5,153 nucleotides of DNA from Roseovarius sp. (GTDB lineage Bacteria; Pseudomonadota; Alphaproteobacteria; Rhodobacterales; Rhodobacteraceae): assembly GCA_007125415.1 (NCBI GenBank), contig SLDH01000034.1, forward strand, positions 1-5,153. The letters run 5' to 3'. The translations under genes were made by a program, and so were the position numbers. This document shows, piece after piece, positions 4,780 to 5,153 of the stretch (position 1 is its first letter; each line of letters opens with the position of its first letter). Below the pieces are notes generated by a model. The model searched no databases, was not told where the DNA came from, and worked only from the letters and a program-made list of their open reading frames with translations.

Positions 4780-5153
4780 TCAATTGAGAACGATCACAAG
4801 ATAGACCAGATAGAGCACCGTCAAGGCGACACCCCAGACCCGGCCCATCGACAGTTTCAGAAACACGAAGGGCACCAGCAGCAGAGAGGCCGCCAGCATC
4901 ACCCACAAATCGAAACGCAGGAAACCGGAATCAACCGGGATCGGCCCCACCAGCGTGGTCAGCCCGATGATGGCCAGCAGGTTGAACATGTTGGAGCCGA
5001 GCACATTGCCGATGGCCACCTCGGCCCGTTTGCGCAGGGCGGCCATGACCGTTGTCGCAAGCTCGGGCAGCGAGGTGCCGATCGCCACCAGCGTGAGCCC
5101 GATCACCGCATCGGTAATCCCGAAACCCACGGCGATGATCGATGCGTTGTCGA
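4780..5153 (-). CDS. Na+/Ca2+ exchanger-like antiporter, CaCA family (C-terminal part, 5' end outside window)
   Basis: The last 123 codons of a membrane antiporter run in from the right edge and stop at TGA 4782-4780. The family exchanges Na+ (or K+ or H+) for Ca2+ across the inner membrane through two alpha repeats. The second alpha repeat is visible: GLTLVAIGTSLPELATTV (fragment residues 18-35, with conserved acidic E30), then GNVLGSNMFN (48-57, N54 in the ion-binding GSN). Hydrophobic segments follow at about 57-69, 82-99 and 105-122, the usual last helices. The wording is close to the YrbG-type calcium/sodium antiporters of proteobacteria. The frame is open to the window edge, so the GTG at 5130 is an internal Val codon and not the start. 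The SDR gene begins 13 bases after the stop. The first alpha repeat is outside the window, and ion specificity cannot be told from this part. Confidence 0.9.
   Translation of the reverse strand, partial: DNASIIAVGFGITDAVIGLTLVAIGTSLPELATTVMAALRKRAEVAIGNVLGSNMFNLLAIIGLTTLVGPIPVDSGFLRFDLWVMLAASLLLVPFVFLKLSMGRVWGVALTVLYLVYLVIVLN

Noticed and set aside
1..5153. Mobile element, CRISPR array, tRNA, toxin-antitoxin or defence genes
   Set aside because: No transposase, direct-repeat array, cloverleaf sequence or defence-type domain was found by reading; every coding stretch is accounted for by a housekeeping family.

Overview
The window reads as ordinary chromosome of a GC-rich alphaproteobacterium, most likely the Rhodobacteraceae (Roseobacter/Rhodobacter group). 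This rests on recall of protein wording (UvrC, PgsA, 6-phosphogluconate dehydrogenase), on the high GC content of the coding regions, and on the uvrC-pgsA-moaD-moaE gene order, which I remember as typical of that family. No database search was possible.

Layout. Bases 1-240 (+) hold the last 79 codons of gnd (6-phosphogluconate dehydrogenase). It converges on a minus-strand block. Read in the direction of transcription, that block runs: the C-terminal part of a CaCA-family Na+/Ca2+ exchanger-like protein (5153-4780, cut by the window edge); a pteridine-reductase-like short-chain dehydrogenase (4766-3987); a 303-base AT-rich intergenic region with several dyads and the likely uvrC promoter (3986-3684); uvrC (3683-1821); a 128-base gap with three tandem perfect hairpins (1820-1693); then pgsA, moaD and moaE (1692-330), whose stop and start codons overlap. 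A hairpin covering the moaE stop codon probably ends this operon in the 89-base gap facing gnd.

How the genes relate. The exchanger and the dehydrogenase are 13 bases apart, with the dehydrogenase ribosome binding site in the gap, so they look co-transcribed. The uvrC-pgsA-moaD-moaE set mixes DNA repair (UvrC), phospholipid synthesis (PgsA) and molybdenum cofactor synthesis (MoaD and MoaE, the two subunits of molybdopterin synthase). Only moaD and moaE act in one complex; the rest looks like conserved co-transcription without a shared pathway. Every protein looks intact apart from the two cut by the window ends.

I see no mobile element, CRISPR array, tRNA, rRNA or defence system, and no evidence of a new multi-gene system. 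The items most worth a second look are non-coding: the triple hairpin between uvrC and pgsA, an 11-base sequence it shares with a second dyad near 3935, and a perfect 8+8 dyad overlapping a possible uvrC promoter. Among the proteins, the most informative detail is the Asp-Tyr-Lys catalytic triad of pteridine reductase type in the dehydrogenase.
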